DNA of 64,000 bases from Flavonifractor sp. AGMB03687. Its GTDB lineage: Bacteria > Bacillota > Clostridia > Oscillospirales > Oscillospiraceae. The position numbers and the translations under genes are program-made. Positions 43,447 to 52,011 of the stretch are shown piece by piece; positions within the stretch are counted from its first letter, which is position 1, and each line of letters opens with the position of its first letter. A model generated the notes under the pieces. The model was not told the origin of the DNA. It worked only from the letters and a program-made list of their open reading frames with translations, and made no database searches. The stretch covers positions 62,001 through 126,000 of the forward strand of contig NZ_JADKZI010000002.1 of assembly GCF_017811815.1 (NCBI RefSeq), given 5' to 3'.

Positions 43447-44391
43447 ATGAGCAAGCTGCGGGGACGCTTTGCCCCCAGTCCCAGCGGGCGGATGCACCTG
43501 GGCAATCTGTTTTCCGGCCTGCTGGCCTGGCTGTCGGTGCGCTCCGCCGGGGGCACCATGGTGCTGCGGATGGAGGACCTGGACCCGGACCGGTGCCGGG
43601 AGGAGTACGCCCGCCAGCTGGCCGACGATCTGCGCTGGCTGGGCCTGGACTGGGACGAGGGGTACCAGGTGGGCGGCCCCAACGGGCCATACTCCCAGAG
43701 TGAACGCACGGAATTGTACGCCGGAGCCTTCCGAAAACTGGAGGAGATGGGCCTGGTCTACCCCTGTTTCTGCACCCGGGCCGAGCGGCTGGCCGCCTCC
43801 GCACCCCACCGGTCGGACGGACAGATCATCTACTCTGGCAGGTGCAAACACTTGACAGAAAAAGAGAAACAGGAATTGTCCGCAAACCGTTGCCCCGCAT
43901 GGCGTTTGACGGTAGACAACAAGGAAATATCCTTTACAGATAAGCTGCAGGGGGAGTACCGGGAAAACCTGCAGGAGGACTGCGGAGACTTCATCATTCG
44001 CCGGTCCGACGGGGTGTATGCCTACCAGCTGGCGGTGGTGTATGACGACGGCGCCATGGAGATCAACCAGGTGGTGCGGGGGAGGGACCTGCTGGACTCC
44101 ACACCCCGGCAGATCTATCTCCATACCCTGCTGGGATTCCGGCCTCCGGAGTTCTGTCACGTCCCCCTGCTGCTGGCTCCGGACGGGCGGCGGTTGTCCA
44201 AGCGGGAACGGGATCTGGACATGGGCGCCCTGCGGCAGCGGTTTACGCCGGAGGCGCTCACCGGACTGCTGGCCTTCTGGGCGGGGCAGCTGGACAGGCC
44301 GGAGCCGGTCCGTCCGGCGGAGCTGGCTAAGCGCTTTGACTGGGCCAAGGTGCCCGGAGGAGATATTACGATCGATCCACAGTGTCTTTAA
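43447..44391 (+). CDS. gluQ: Glutamyl-Q tRNA(Asp) synthetase
   Basis: Truncated GluRS-like enzyme of 314 residues that attaches glutamate to the queuosine base of tRNA-Asp. The catalytic domain starts RGRFAPSPSGRMHLGNLFSG (in part), with the HIGH-like HLGN; the KMSKS-like site is SKRERDL near residue 260. The anticodon-binding domain of true GluRS is absent, which defines GluQ-RS. The four-cysteine zinc site is partly present (PCFCTRAE, then GRC). ATG 43447 is eight bases after AAGGAGAG; an ATG six bases earlier is too close. A short AT-richer patch near 43850-43950 is noted. Confidence 0.92.
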   Translation: MSKLRGRFAPSPSGRMHLGNLFSGLLAWLSVRSAGGTMVLRMEDLDPDRCREEYARQLADDLRWLGLDWDEGYQVGGPNGPYSQSERTELYAGAFRKLEEMGLVYPCFCTRAERLAASAPHRSDGQIIYSGRCKHLTEKEKQELSANRCPAWRLTVDNKEISFTDKLQGEYRENLQEDCGDFIIRRSDGVYAYQLAVVYDDGAMEINQVVRGRDLLDSTPRQIYLHTLLGFRPPEFCHVPLLLAPDGRRLSKRERDLDMGALRQRFTPEALTGLLAFWAGQLDRPEPVRPAELAKRFDWAKVPGGDITIDPQCL

Positions 44392-44407
44392 AAGGAGGAC
44401 ATGAACG

Positions 44408-45040
44408 ATGAAACCGAAACGTTGCCCCCCTGTGATCGTGAGTTGTGTGTGTCTGCTTGGTATGCTCCTGGGAATGGGCTTGTCCGGGTGCAGTAACCCT
44501 GGTCAACCGAACACCCCGGAGCCTTCAGCGGAACCGGGCCTGCTGGCGGAATATCATGGAGAAAAGGTCTATCAGGCCGATGTGGAGCGCTATCAGCAAA
44601 ATGTGGATGCGATTTCTTCCGGTGGGGCAGCGGATCTGCCGACAACGGAAGAGGCTCTGAATGAAATTCTGCGGAGCATGGTTTTGCTGGAGGAAGCCCA
44701 GCGGCTTGGGTATGAGGCCACCCAGGCCGAGATCGACGCCTTGGTGGAGAATGCGGAGCTTTCTTACGCCATACCGGAAGGCAAAGAAATGATCGACCAG
44801 TACTGCCAGAAGGTCGGCATCACGGCGGAGGAATATTTTGCCCTCCTGGAGGAGCAGGCGCCAAGGAACATTGCCCGGCAGAAGCTGCTCAACGCGGTGG
44901 GAGAGGCGTACTGTGAGGAGCACGGCCTAACCTATACCAGGGTCAATCCGCCGGCGGAAATGTTGGAAGCACGGGAAGCCTACGTTGCGGATCTGTTTGC
45001 AAAGGCCCAGGATGAGATTACATACTATAATATGGATTGA
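44408..45040 (+). CDS. Lipoprotein with SurA-like N-terminal helical domain
   Basis: Surface lipoprotein of 210 residues. Signal peptide with lipobox MGLSGC, C28; a short proline-rich linker (PNTPEPSAEPG) follows. Residues ~45-190 form a chaperone-like helical module (TTEEALNEILRSMVLLEEAQ, then EIDALVENAELSYAI) as in SurA/PrsA N-domains, with YHGEKVYQADVERYQQN at the start. No PpiC prolyl-isomerase domain is present, so a chaperone-like or unrelated role is possible. ATG 44408 follows GGAGGACATG. Probably cotranscribed with gluQ (16-base gap). Confidence 0.82.
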   Translation: MKPKRCPPVIVSCVCLLGMLLGMGLSGCSNPGQPNTPEPSAEPGLLAEYHGEKVYQADVERYQQNVDAISSGGAADLPTTEEALNEILRSMVLLEEAQRLGYEATQAEIDALVENAELSYAIPEGKEMIDQYCQKVGITAEEYFALLEEQAPRNIARQKLLNAVGEAYCEEHGLTYTRVNPPAEMLEAREAYVADLFAKAQDEITYYNMD

Positions 45041-45057
45041 CGTTGTATCGTAAAAAA

Positions 45058-45097
45058 CGGGAGCGCTGCAGAGGGTTGTCTGCAGCGCTCCCGCTTT
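45058..45097 (+). terminator. Intrinsic terminator after the SurA-like lipoprotein
   Basis: CGGGAGCGCTGCAG, eight-base loop, CTGCAGCGCTCCCG, then CTTTT; also suitable for the convergent DUF3048 gene (A-run on the other side). Confidence 0.9.
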
Positions 45098-45100
45098 TGA

Positions 45101-46186
45101 TCAGGAGAAGCTCACCTGGCAGTCGGTGGGGACCACGCACACATAGGTGGTGCCCACGCCGAAGGTGATGGGGTTGCCGTTGGAGTCCGTATAGTGGAAC
45201 TGGCCGCTGGGGTACTGCTTGCTCCAGGTCAGGTCGGTGATCTTGCCGCCGCAGGCAAAGTAGCCGGTGCCGCCGCTGGACAGGTCCACCGTGATGTGGC
45301 CCAGATAGTCGCCGGTGTTGCGGCAGGCGGTCTTGAGGATGACCACATTGGTCACCTCCACCTGCTCCTGGGTGTTGCCGTCTATGTAGGCCGCGCCGTA
45401 CTCCTCCACGCCGTATTTGCCGGTGTCCTCGTTGTAGACAAAGCGGCCGGTCTTGTAGCTGGAGACGGGGACGGTGATCTCCCCGGCGGACACGCCGTCA
45501 GCTGGGGTACCGTCTTCGGCAAACTCCATCTCATAGGTGTAGCCGTCCTTGTGGTCCAGGCGGATGTTATAGGTGGGCAGCAGGTCAATGATGGTCTGTC
45601 CCGTGGTGACCACGGTGTGCTCCAGGCTGTAGGTCTGCCGGCGCACCGGGTCCCGCCACATCAGGTTGCTGCCCTCTGTCTTGCCCAGGTAGGGACCCCG
45701 CACCGCATCCAGAGCGGTGACGCCCCACTGGCTGATCTTGCTGTAGGCGTCCTCGCTGCCGCCGGCGTGCAGGAAGATGGCGTCGTGGCCCAGAGCCACC
45801 TCCAGATAGTAGGGGCGGGCGGAGCGGATGGAGCCGATGGTGCCCACACCGTCCAGGGACTGATAGACGCCCACCATGCGGGTGATGCCTCCCTCAGCGG
45901 GGATCTCATAGATGATATCGGCCTGCGACTGGCCCAGCTGGGGCAGGGCCTGCTTCAGGTTGTTGAGCATGATGGCCACCGGGCGGCGGTTGACCCACTC
46001 CTCGCCGATGGGCAGGCCGGTGAGGGGATTGACCGGGCCGTCATAGGGGGTAGGGGAGGGAGTGGCCTCCACCACAGGGGTAGGCGAGGGAGAGGGAGCG
46101 GTGGATTCCTCCGGTCCCGGCGTACCGCCGCAGGCAGACAGCAGCAGCGGAAGGGTGAGCAGCAGGGGCAGTAATTTTTTTCCCAT
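45101..46186 (-). CDS. DUF3048 (YerB-like) lipoprotein
   Basis: Lipoprotein of 361 residues; signal peptide and lipobox LLSAC (C19), then a proline/serine/threonine linker (SPSPTPVVEATPSPTP). The DUF3048 domain starts at NPLTGLPIGEEWVNRRPVAI (in part) and includes SQADIIYEIPAEGGITR, IGSIRSARPYYLEVA and VRRQTYSLEHTVV. The C-terminal part has a beta-rich ITVPVSSYKTGRFVYNE. The family is common in Firmicutes and its function is unknown. ATG 46186 follows GGAGGA. It is a single-gene unit, convergent with the gluQ pair. Confidence 0.93.
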   Translation of the reverse strand: MGKKLLPLLLTLPLLLSACGGTPGPEESTAPSPSPTPVVEATPSPTPYDGPVNPLTGLPIGEEWVNRRPVAIMLNNLKQALPQLGQSQADIIYEIPAEGGITRMVGVYQSLDGVGTIGSIRSARPYYLEVALGHDAIFLHAGGSEDAYSKISQWGVTALDAVRGPYLGKTEGSNLMWRDPVRRQTYSLEHTVVTTGQTIIDLLPTYNIRLDHKDGYTYEMEFAEDGTPADGVSAGEITVPVSSYKTGRFVYNEDTGKYGVEEYGAAYIDGNTQEQVEVTNVVILKTACRNTGDYLGHITVDLSSGGTGYFACGGKITDLTWSKQYPSGQFHYTDSNGNPITFGVGTTYVCVVPTDCQVSFS

Positions 46187-46297
46187 GACGGTATCCTCCA
46201 ATTTTCACTGAATGCCCGGCGTCGGACCGGAAATCTAATCCTATCATACCCTGTGGGACAAGCCTCCGTCAAGCGGTGGGGCAATTGGAAATTGCAC

Positions 46298-46326
46298 TTG
46301 TGATTTGAGCCCGGCTTGGGTATAAT
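46298..46326 (+). promoter_or_regulatory. Promoter of the DUF4364 gene
   Basis: TTGTGA (46298-46303), 17 bp, TATAAT (46321-46326). Confidence 0.72.
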
Positions 46327-46364
46327 GAATGGTAAGCGGCAAACGCGTCGGAAAGGAGAGCTCC

Positions 46365-46898
46365 ATGGCACGTCACGGTTTCATCCACGATAAACTGGAT
46401 ATCAAGTTTCTCATCCTCTATATCATGGCACGGGTGGCGGCTCCCATCGACTTTCACGCGCTGACCGACCTGACCATGTGTGACGACGGCGTGGACTACT
46501 TTGAGTTTGCCGAGGCGGTCTCCGAGCTGGTGGAGACCGGTCACCTGACCCTGGAGGACGGGCTGTACGCCATTACGGATAAGGGCCGGGCCAACGGCGC
46601 TGCCTGCGAGAGCAGCCTGCCCTACACTGTCAAGCAGAAGTGCACCGTCCGCCTGGCCAAGGTCAACGGCATCCTCCGCCGCAACGCCCAGGTGCGCTCC
46701 AGTGTGGAGGACCGGCCCGAGGGTGGCAGCGTGGTCAAGATGGAGCTGGACGACGATAAGGGCAACCTGTTTACCCTCCAGCTGTTCTGCGGCACCCGGG
46801 AGCAGGCCCAGCGGATGGCCCAGGGTTTTCAGGAGGAGCCGGAGCGGGTCTATCACGACGTGATCGCCGCTCTGCTGGACTGGGAGAAGAACCGATAA
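46365..46898 (+). CDS. DUF4364 family protein, winged-helix-like
   Basis: Cytoplasmic protein of 177 residues; the family is almost restricted to Clostridia. The N-terminus (HDKLDIKFLILYIMARV, then PIDFHALTDLTMCDDGVDYF) looks like a winged helix with a FEFAEAVSELVETGHL recognition part and a DGLYAITDKG wing; the rest is a beta-rich domain (VVKMELDDDKGNLFTLQLF). A DNA-binding or regulatory role is inferred only. ATG 46365 follows AAAGGAGAG. It lies just upstream of the tRNA genes but has its own promoter. Confidence 0.92.
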   Translation: MARHGFIHDKLDIKFLILYIMARVAAPIDFHALTDLTMCDDGVDYFEFAEAVSELVETGHLTLEDGLYAITDKGRANGAACESSLPYTVKQKCTVRLAKVNGILRRNAQVRSSVEDRPEGGSVVKMELDDDKGNLFTLQLFCGTREQAQRMAQGFQEEPERVYHDVIAALLDWEKNR

Positions 46899-46926
46899 AT
46901 TTTTCGCGGAATAGGAAAAATAATGG

Positions 46927-46955
46927 TTGACAAACCAGGCCCGGCCCGCTATAAT
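46927..46955 (+). promoter_or_regulatory. Promoter of the tRNA-Leu pair
   Basis: TTGACA (46927-46932), 17 bp, TATAAT (46950-46955): consensus hexamers, 32 bases before the first tRNA. Confidence 0.92.
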
Positions 46956-46986
46956 AATCAAGCAGTCTTTTGACGGGGCTGTGTTC

Positions 46987-47073
46987 TGCGGATGTGCTGG
47001 AACTGGTAGACTGGCTAGCTTGAGGTGCTAGTGGCCCACGGCCGTACGGGTTCGAGTCCCGTCATCCGCACCA
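46987..47073 (+). tRNA. tRNA-Leu (anticodon GAG)
   Basis: Acceptor GCGGATG pairs with CATCCGC and CCA is encoded. The anticodon stem CTAGC/GCTAG carries loop TTGAGGT, anticodon GAG. A variable arm (TGGCCCACGGCC) marks a class II tRNA. The T loop is TTCGAGT. It reads CUC/CUU leucine codons. Confidence 0.97.
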
Positions 47074-47076
47074 TAT

Positions 47077-47164
47077 GCGCGAGTGGTGGAATTGGCAGAC
47101 TCGCTAGATTCAGGTTCTAGTGTGCATTACGCACGTGCGGGTTCAAGTCCCGCCTCGCGCACCA
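47077..47164 (+). tRNA. tRNA-Leu (anticodon CAG)
   Basis: Acceptor GCGCGAG pairs with CTCGCGC, CCA encoded. Anticodon stem CTAGA/TCTAG with loop TTCAGGT, anticodon CAG. A long variable arm (GTGCATTACGCAC) and T loop TTCAAGT are present. It reads CUG, the commonest leucine codon in the GC-rich genes of this window. Three bases separate it from the first tRNA; both share one transcript. Confidence 0.97.
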
Positions 47165-47165
47165 A

Positions 47166-47203
47166 AAAAGAAGGACATCCGTAAAGGATGTCCTTCTTTT
47201 TTG
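47166..47203 (+). terminator. Intrinsic terminator of the tRNA unit
   Basis: AAAAAGAAGGACATCC, five-base loop, GGATGTCCTTCTTTTT; directly follows the CCA of the second tRNA. Confidence 0.95.
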
Positions 47204-47228
47204 GATACCGCAAGAAATTAACATGCTC

Positions 47229-47361
47229 GGGGCAAGTGAATTGCCCCTGCGCCGAGGTTTTGCCTGGGGCAAAACACTCGTACGGCGCAAAAGCGCCGAC
47301 GGCCCGAAGGGCCGGTTTTTAAAAAGCGATTAAACGCTTGTACGGCCCTGGCCTAGGGCCG
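47229..47361. repeat. Cluster of six adjacent small hairpins between tRNA and DUF4317 genes
   Basis: Six perfect stems follow one another within 133 bases: GGGGCAA/TTGCCCC (47229-47247), GTTTTGCC/GGCAAAAC (47257-47275), GGCGC/GCGCC (47284-47297), CGGCCC/GGGCCG followed by GTTTTT (47300-47320), AAGCG/CGCTT (47324-47339) and CGGCCCT/AGGGCCG (47343-47361). The word GTACGGC occurs twice, 60 bases apart (47280 and 47340). No ORF is present. The fourth may terminate; the sixth is close to the DUF4317 ribosome site. The role of the array is unknown. Confidence 0.8.
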
Positions 47362-47391
47362 CTATCATCCCAGGAATGGAGGAACAGGACC

Positions 47392-48525
47392 ATGAATGAG
47401 AAGGAAGTAGGCGAGCTGCGCCGCAGGTTCAAGGGCGATAAAAGTGCCATCACCCATGTGCGCGGGTGTTATGTCAATGAGAAGCGGGAGATCGTCTCCC
47501 AGTTTGATCAGTCTCTGGCCCTGATGAGCGAGGAGGAGAGCGAGAAGCTGCTGGCCATCCTCCGCCGGACCCTCTCCGGCGGCATCGACCGCAACCTCAT
47601 TGACGTCAGCTTTGCCACCCGCCAGGTGGCGGAGGGGGAGGAGCACAAGCTGCTCATGGCCCTGCGGGACTCCGGCCTCCAGAATGAGGAGGCGGTTCAG
47701 AACTTTTTCCAGAAGGCCATTGAAAGCCTGGACCTGGAGGGCAGCTATCTCATCCTGCTGGCCCACGACCGCTACGACGTGCCCTACCGGGCCAAGGACG
47801 GCGAGACCCAGAAGGACGCCTCCGAGGAGGTCTATTCCTACATCCTGTGCAGCATCTGCCCGGTGAAGCAGACCAAGCCCGCCCTCAGCTTCTATGTGCG
47901 GGAGAACCGCTTCTACAACCGGCAGGCGGACTGGCTGGTGTCTCCGCCGGAGCTGGGCTTCCTGTTCCCTGCCTTTGACAACCGCAGCACCAACCTGTAC
48001 GACGCCCTCTACTATAATAAGGACGTGGGTGAGAACCACCAGGACTTTGCCCAGGCCATTTTCTGCACCCAGATCCCCATGCCCGCCCAGGCCCAGAAGG
48101 AGACCTTCCAGGCCATCCTGGGAGAGACCCTGGGGGAGGAGTGCAGCTACGAGGTGGTCCAGGCGGTCCATGACCAGCTGCGGGAGTTGGTGGAGGAGCA
48201 CAAGGAGAACAAGGAGGAAGAGCCCCTGATGGTGTCCAAGGGGGCGGTAAAGTGCGTGCTCCAGTCCTGCGGCGTGTCCGAAAGCCATATCAACGCCTTT
48301 GACAGCCGCTATGACGACAGCTTTGGTGAGGATACCCGCCTGAGTCCCCGCAACCTGGTGGACGCCAAGCAGGTCCAGCTGTCCATGCCCGACGTGACCA
48401 TCAAGGTCTCTCCCGAGTACAGCGCCCTGGTGGAGACCCGTACCATCAACGGTAAGAAGTACATCCTCATCCCGGCGGAGGGCGAGGTGGAGGTCAACGG
48501 CGTACCCATCCATATTGAGGACTGA
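47392..48525 (+). CDS. DUF4317 family protein
   Basis: Cytoplasmic acidic protein of 377 residues. Typical family parts: NEKEVGELRRRFKGDKSAIT (near the start), YSYILCSICPVKQTKPALSF (in part), FYNRQADWLVSPPELGFLFP and the C-terminal INGKKYILIPAEGEVEVNGV. The family is common in gut Clostridia and has no known activity; some members lie near nucleotide- or stress-related genes. ATG 47392 follows GGAGGAACAGG. It stands alone downstream of the hairpin cluster. Confidence 0.93.
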   Translation: MNEKEVGELRRRFKGDKSAITHVRGCYVNEKREIVSQFDQSLALMSEEESEKLLAILRRTLSGGIDRNLIDVSFATRQVAEGEEHKLLMALRDSGLQNEEAVQNFFQKAIESLDLEGSYLILLAHDRYDVPYRAKDGETQKDASEEVYSYILCSICPVKQTKPALSFYVRENRFYNRQADWLVSPPELGFLFPAFDNRSTNLYDALYYNKDVGENHQDFAQAIFCTQIPMPAQAQKETFQAILGETLGEECSYEVVQAVHDQLRELVEEHKENKEEEPLMVSKGAVKCVLQSCGVSESHINAFDSRYDDSFGEDTRLSPRNLVDAKQVQLSMPDVTIKVSPEYSALVETRTINGKKYILIPAEGEVEVNGVPIHIED

Positions 48526-48542
48526 CAGCCTGGAACAGGGAA

Positions 48543-48571
48543 TTGCATCTTTCGGCAAAATAGGGTACAAT
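48543..48571 (+). promoter_or_regulatory. Promoter of the YesL-like gene
   Basis: TTGCAT (48543-48548), 17 bp, TACAAT (48566-48571). Confidence 0.75.
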
Positions 48572-48605
48572 CAACCTAATCACTGTTCCAGGGAGGCCTG
48601 CATCA

Positions 48606-49238
48606 ATGGGCATATTCAATCCGGAGAATGGCATCTACCGCTATACCGAGAAACTGGTGGATCTGATCCTCCTCAGCATCTTCTGGGTGGCTTGTTCGCT
48701 GCCCCTGGTGACGCTGGGACCGGCTACAGCCGCACTGTATAACACCGTGGTCCGCTGCATCCGCCACAATGAGCGCAACAGCTGGGGGATGTTCTTTACT
48801 ACCTTCAAGAACAACCTGAAGGTAGGAGTCCTCACCAGTCTGGTGGTGATCCCGGTAGCAGTCATTTTGATCTTCCTCTATGATTTGCTCTACCAGTCTG
48901 CGCAGCTCAACAGCACGGGGTATGTGCTCTTCTATGCCTATCAGATCTTCCTGCTGCTGCCGGTGGGAGCGGCCTGTTACCTCTTTCCCGTCCTCTCCCG
49001 GTTTACCTTCCAGGTGGGCGGGCTGATCGGCACCTGCGCCAAGCTGGCCATCGCCCATCTGCCCAGCACCATCCTGCTGGCGGTCATCTTCTTCGCCGCG
49101 GTGACCCTGTGCTCCAATCTGATCCTGTTCCTGTTCCTGCTGCCCACCATTGTGGCGCTGCTCCACTCCTTCCTGCTGGAGCGTATCTTCAAGCCTTACA
49201 TCGACGCCCAGAGAGGGACGCCGGAGGAAGAGGAATAA
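48606..49238 (+). CDS. DUF624 (YesL-like) membrane protein
   Basis: Integral membrane protein of 210 residues with five hydrophobic segments (about 18-45, 73-95, 105-128, 138-155 and 160-185). The family signature in the first third is seen: KLVDLILLSIFWVACSLPLV, PATAALYNTVV and WGMFFTTFKNNLKVG. YesL-like proteins often sit beside carbohydrate ABC transporters; here no such neighbour exists. ATG 48606 follows CAGGGAGG. Function unknown. Confidence 0.92.
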   Translation: MGIFNPENGIYRYTEKLVDLILLSIFWVACSLPLVTLGPATAALYNTVVRCIRHNERNSWGMFFTTFKNNLKVGVLTSLVVIPVAVILIFLYDLLYQSAQLNSTGYVLFYAYQIFLLLPVGAACYLFPVLSRFTFQVGGLIGTCAKLAIAHLPSTILLAVIFFAAVTLCSNLILFLFLLPTIVALLHSFLLERIFKPYIDAQRGTPEEEE

Positions 49239-49244
49239 ACCCAT

Positions 49245-49284
49245 GAAAAAAGTGCCTGCTGCGTATGCAGCAGGTACTTTTTTG
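49245..49284 (+). terminator. Bidirectional intrinsic terminator
   Basis: AAAAAAGTGCCTGCTG and CAGCAGGTACTTTTTT with a six-base loop; ends the YesL-like gene and the convergent pheT. Confidence 0.93.
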
Positions 49285-49299
49285 CTTTCTTGCGGAGGA

Positions 49300-51993
49300 T
49301 CAGCGCAGCACAGCGCCCAGGTCCTTCTCCAGAGCAGCCAGGATGCTCTTCACATCCTCATCGGCCTCCTCGCTGGTGAGGGAGCGGTCGTCGGCACGGA
49401 GCACCAGGCTGAAGGCCACGGACTTCTTGCCCTCATCCACGCCCTTGCCGCGATAGATGTCGAAGAGCTTGCAGTCCTTCAGCAGGCCCTTGGCGCCCTT
49501 GCGGATGCAGGACTCCAGAGCGCCCACGGTGACCGCCTCGTCGCACACCACGGCAATGTCGCGGGTGACGGCGGGGAACTTGGGCAGGGGGACGTACTCA
49601 GGATCGGCGCCCTTGGCGGCCATGAGGGCGTTGAGCTCCAGCTCAGCGCAGTAGAACTGGGCATCCACGCCGTAGTTCTGAGCCACCAGGGGATGGATCT
49701 GACCCATCACGCCGATGCGGCGGTCACCGGCATAAACGTCGGCCACACGGCCGGGGTGATAGGAGGGATTGGCCTCGGCGGGCACCTCAAAGTGGATGTC
49801 AGCAGCCCGCAGGTCCTTGAGAATGGCCTCCACGCAGCCCTTCAGGGTGTAGAAGTCCATATCGTCGCCATAGGCGCCCATGGACAGGACCTTGTTCTCC
49901 ACAGCCAGGCCGTCTTCGCCGCCGGGCAGGTAGATGCGGCCCACCTCGTACAGGCGCACGTTCTGGTTGCGGTAGTTGTAGTTGCGGGTCAGGATCTCCA
50001 GCATGGAGGGCAGCACAGTGGTGCGCATGATAGAGGTGTCCTCACCCAGGGGGTTGAGGATCTTGAAGGACTCACGACGGGCGTCGTTCTCGTCCCAGCG
50101 GATCTTGTCGTAGCAGGTGGGGGAGATGAAGGAGTAGGTGATGATCTCATCATAACCCATGGAGCGGCACATGGAGCCCAGCTGACGCTCCAGCAGCTCC
50201 TCCTCGCCGTAGCCGCCCAGAGTGGTCTGGCCCCGCATGAGGGTGGTGGGGATGTTGTTGTAGCCGTGGAAACGGGCCACCTCTTCCGCCAGGTCGGCCA
50301 TGCCGATGACGTCGCCGCGCCAGGAGGGTACGGTCACCTGGTCGCCGTCCACCTGGAAGTCCAGCTTCTTCAGGATGGACACCATCTCGGCCTCAGGCAC
50401 GTCGGTGCCCAGCAGGCCGTTGATCTTCTCAGGCTCCAGCTTGAGGACACGGGGCTGGGGCACGTAGTTGAGGATGTCGATGGTGCCGTCCAGCACCTCA
50501 CCGGCGCCCAGCAGCTCCACCAGCTCGCAGGCCCGGTTGACGGCGGGCAGGGTGTTCAGGGGGTCCAGGCCCTTCTCGAACTTGGCGGAAGCCTCGGTGC
50601 GCATGCCCAGGGCCAGGGCGCCCTTGCGGATGCAGGTGCCATCGAAGCAGGCGGACTCGAAGACCACGTCCACAGTGTCGTCCACGATCTCGCTGTTCTC
50701 GCCGCCCATGATGCCCGCTAGGCCCACGGCCCGGGTCTCGTCGGCGATGACCAGGTGGTTGGCGTTGAGCTTGCGCACCTGGCCGTCCAGGGTGGTAAGC
50801 TCCTCGCCCTCGGCAGCCCGGCGGACGATGATCTTGCCGCCCTTCACATAGCGGTAGTCAAAGGCGTGCATGGGCTGGCCGTACTCCAGCATGACGTAGT
50901 TGGTGATGTCCACGATGTTGTTGATGGGACGCACGCCCATGGAGCGCAGCCGCTCCCGCATCCACTTGGGGGAGGGGCCGATCTTCACGTTGCGCACCAT
51001 GCGGGCGGTGTACCGGGGGCACAGGTCGGCGGCAGCGGTCTCTACGTCCAGCAGCTCCATGAGGTTGCCGTTTCCGCCGCCCTTGACCACAGGCTTGTGG
51101 AGGGTGAGGGGGGCGTCAAAGGTGGCAGCAGCCTCCCGGGCCAGACCGATGACGGAGAGGCAGTCGGGGCGGTTGGGAGTGATCTCAAACTCCACCACGT
51201 GGTCGTCAGCACCAATAATGGGCTTGATGTCGTCGCCGGGCTTTACACCCTCCTCGTTGAGGACGAAAATGCCGTCGGGGATGCAGTGGGGGAACTCAGC
51301 CTGCTGGGCGTGAAGATCCTCCAGGGTGCAGATGGAGTTGGACTTGGTATTGTAGGCCACCAGGTCGCCTTCGTGGAGGTTGGGGCAGGTGGTGGAGACA
51401 GTAGCGGTGCCATCGCCGGTGTTCAGGGCCACCTCATAGGCGGAGTAGCCGGTGGTGGTGACGCCGGTCACCTGGGCAGCCGCCACGGGACCGTAGATCT
51501 TGTGGCCGGGCTGGATGTCGGCGGGGATGGAGGGCTTGTCCTTGTCCAGGGGGTGATAGTCGCCCAGAATGGCGGCGGGGACGATGGTGGCATAGGGAAA
51601 GTCGCGGGTGTCCAGGCCCAGCTCACTGAGGCCGCAGAACATACCGTTGGACACAGCGCCACGCAGCTTGCCCTTCTGGATCTTCACGCCGCCGGGCAGG
51701 GTGGACTTGTGGAGGGCCACCGGCATCAGATCGCCGGGGTGGATGTTCCAGGCACCGGTGACGATCTGGATGGGCTCCTCCTGAGCCACATCCACCTGGC
51801 AGATCCACATGTGGTCGGAGTCGGGATGCCGCTCCATGGACAGCAGCTTGCCCACCACCACATTGGAGATTTCCTCGCCCAGGTCGTGGGTCAGCTCCAC
51901 CTTGGAGCCGGACAGGGTCATAGCCTCAGCAAATTCCTTGTCGGAGGCAGTCACAGTGACAAATTCATTCAGCCATTTTCTGCTCAGATTCAT
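49300..51993 (-). CDS. pheT: Phenylalanyl-tRNA synthetase beta subunit, enlarged
   Basis: Beta chain of 897 residues, about 90-100 longer than B. subtilis PheT. The tRNA-binding OB domain (about 40-150: VVVGKLLSMERHPDSDHMWI in part, GMFCGLSELGL) is interrupted or extended by an insert at about residues 133-240 (ADIQPGHKIYGPVAAAQVTG, STTCPNLHEGDLVAY). The B3/B4 domain (EITPNRPDCLSVIG), B5 (WRGDVIGMADLAEEVARFHG) and the C-terminal anticodon-binding FDX-ACB (FPAVTRDIAVVCDE) are intact. ATG 51993 follows GAAAGGAG and is 18 bases from pheS. Regulated with pheS by the Phe T-box. Confidence 0.96.
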   Translation of the reverse strand: MNLSRKWLNEFVTVTASDKEFAEAMTLSGSKVELTHDLGEEISNVVVGKLLSMERHPDSDHMWICQVDVAQEEPIQIVTGAWNIHPGDLMPVALHKSTLPGGVKIQKGKLRGAVSNGMFCGLSELGLDTRDFPYATIVPAAILGDYHPLDKDKPSIPADIQPGHKIYGPVAAAQVTGVTTTGYSAYEVALNTGDGTATVSTTCPNLHEGDLVAYNTKSNSICTLEDLHAQQAEFPHCIPDGIFVLNEEGVKPGDDIKPIIGADDHVVEFEITPNRPDCLSVIGLAREAAATFDAPLTLHKPVVKGGGNGNLMELLDVETAAADLCPRYTARMVRNVKIGPSPKWMRERLRSMGVRPINNIVDITNYVMLEYGQPMHAFDYRYVKGGKIIVRRAAEGEELTTLDGQVRKLNANHLVIADETRAVGLAGIMGGENSEIVDDTVDVVFESACFDGTCIRKGALALGMRTEASAKFEKGLDPLNTLPAVNRACELVELLGAGEVLDGTIDILNYVPQPRVLKLEPEKINGLLGTDVPEAEMVSILKKLDFQVDGDQVTVPSWRGDVIGMADLAEEVARFHGYNNIPTTLMRGQTTLGGYGEEELLERQLGSMCRSMGYDEIITYSFISPTCYDKIRWDENDARRESFKILNPLGEDTSIMRTTVLPSMLEILTRNYNYRNQNVRLYEVGRIYLPGGEDGLAVENKVLSMGAYGDDMDFYTLKGCVEAILKDLRAADIHFEVPAEANPSYHPGRVADVYAGDRRIGVMGQIHPLVAQNYGVDAQFYCAELELNALMAAKGADPEYVPLPKFPAVTRDIAVVCDEAVTVGALESCIRKGAKGLLKDCKLFDIYRGKGVDEGKKSVAFSLVLRADDRSLTSEEADEDVKSILAALEKDLGAVLR

Positions 51994-52011
51994 TGTTTCT
52001 ACACTCCTTTC

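Noticed and set aside
47293-47320. Fourth hairpin of the cluster as terminator of the tRNA unit
   Set aside because: A far stronger terminator directly follows the second tRNA at 47166-47203.
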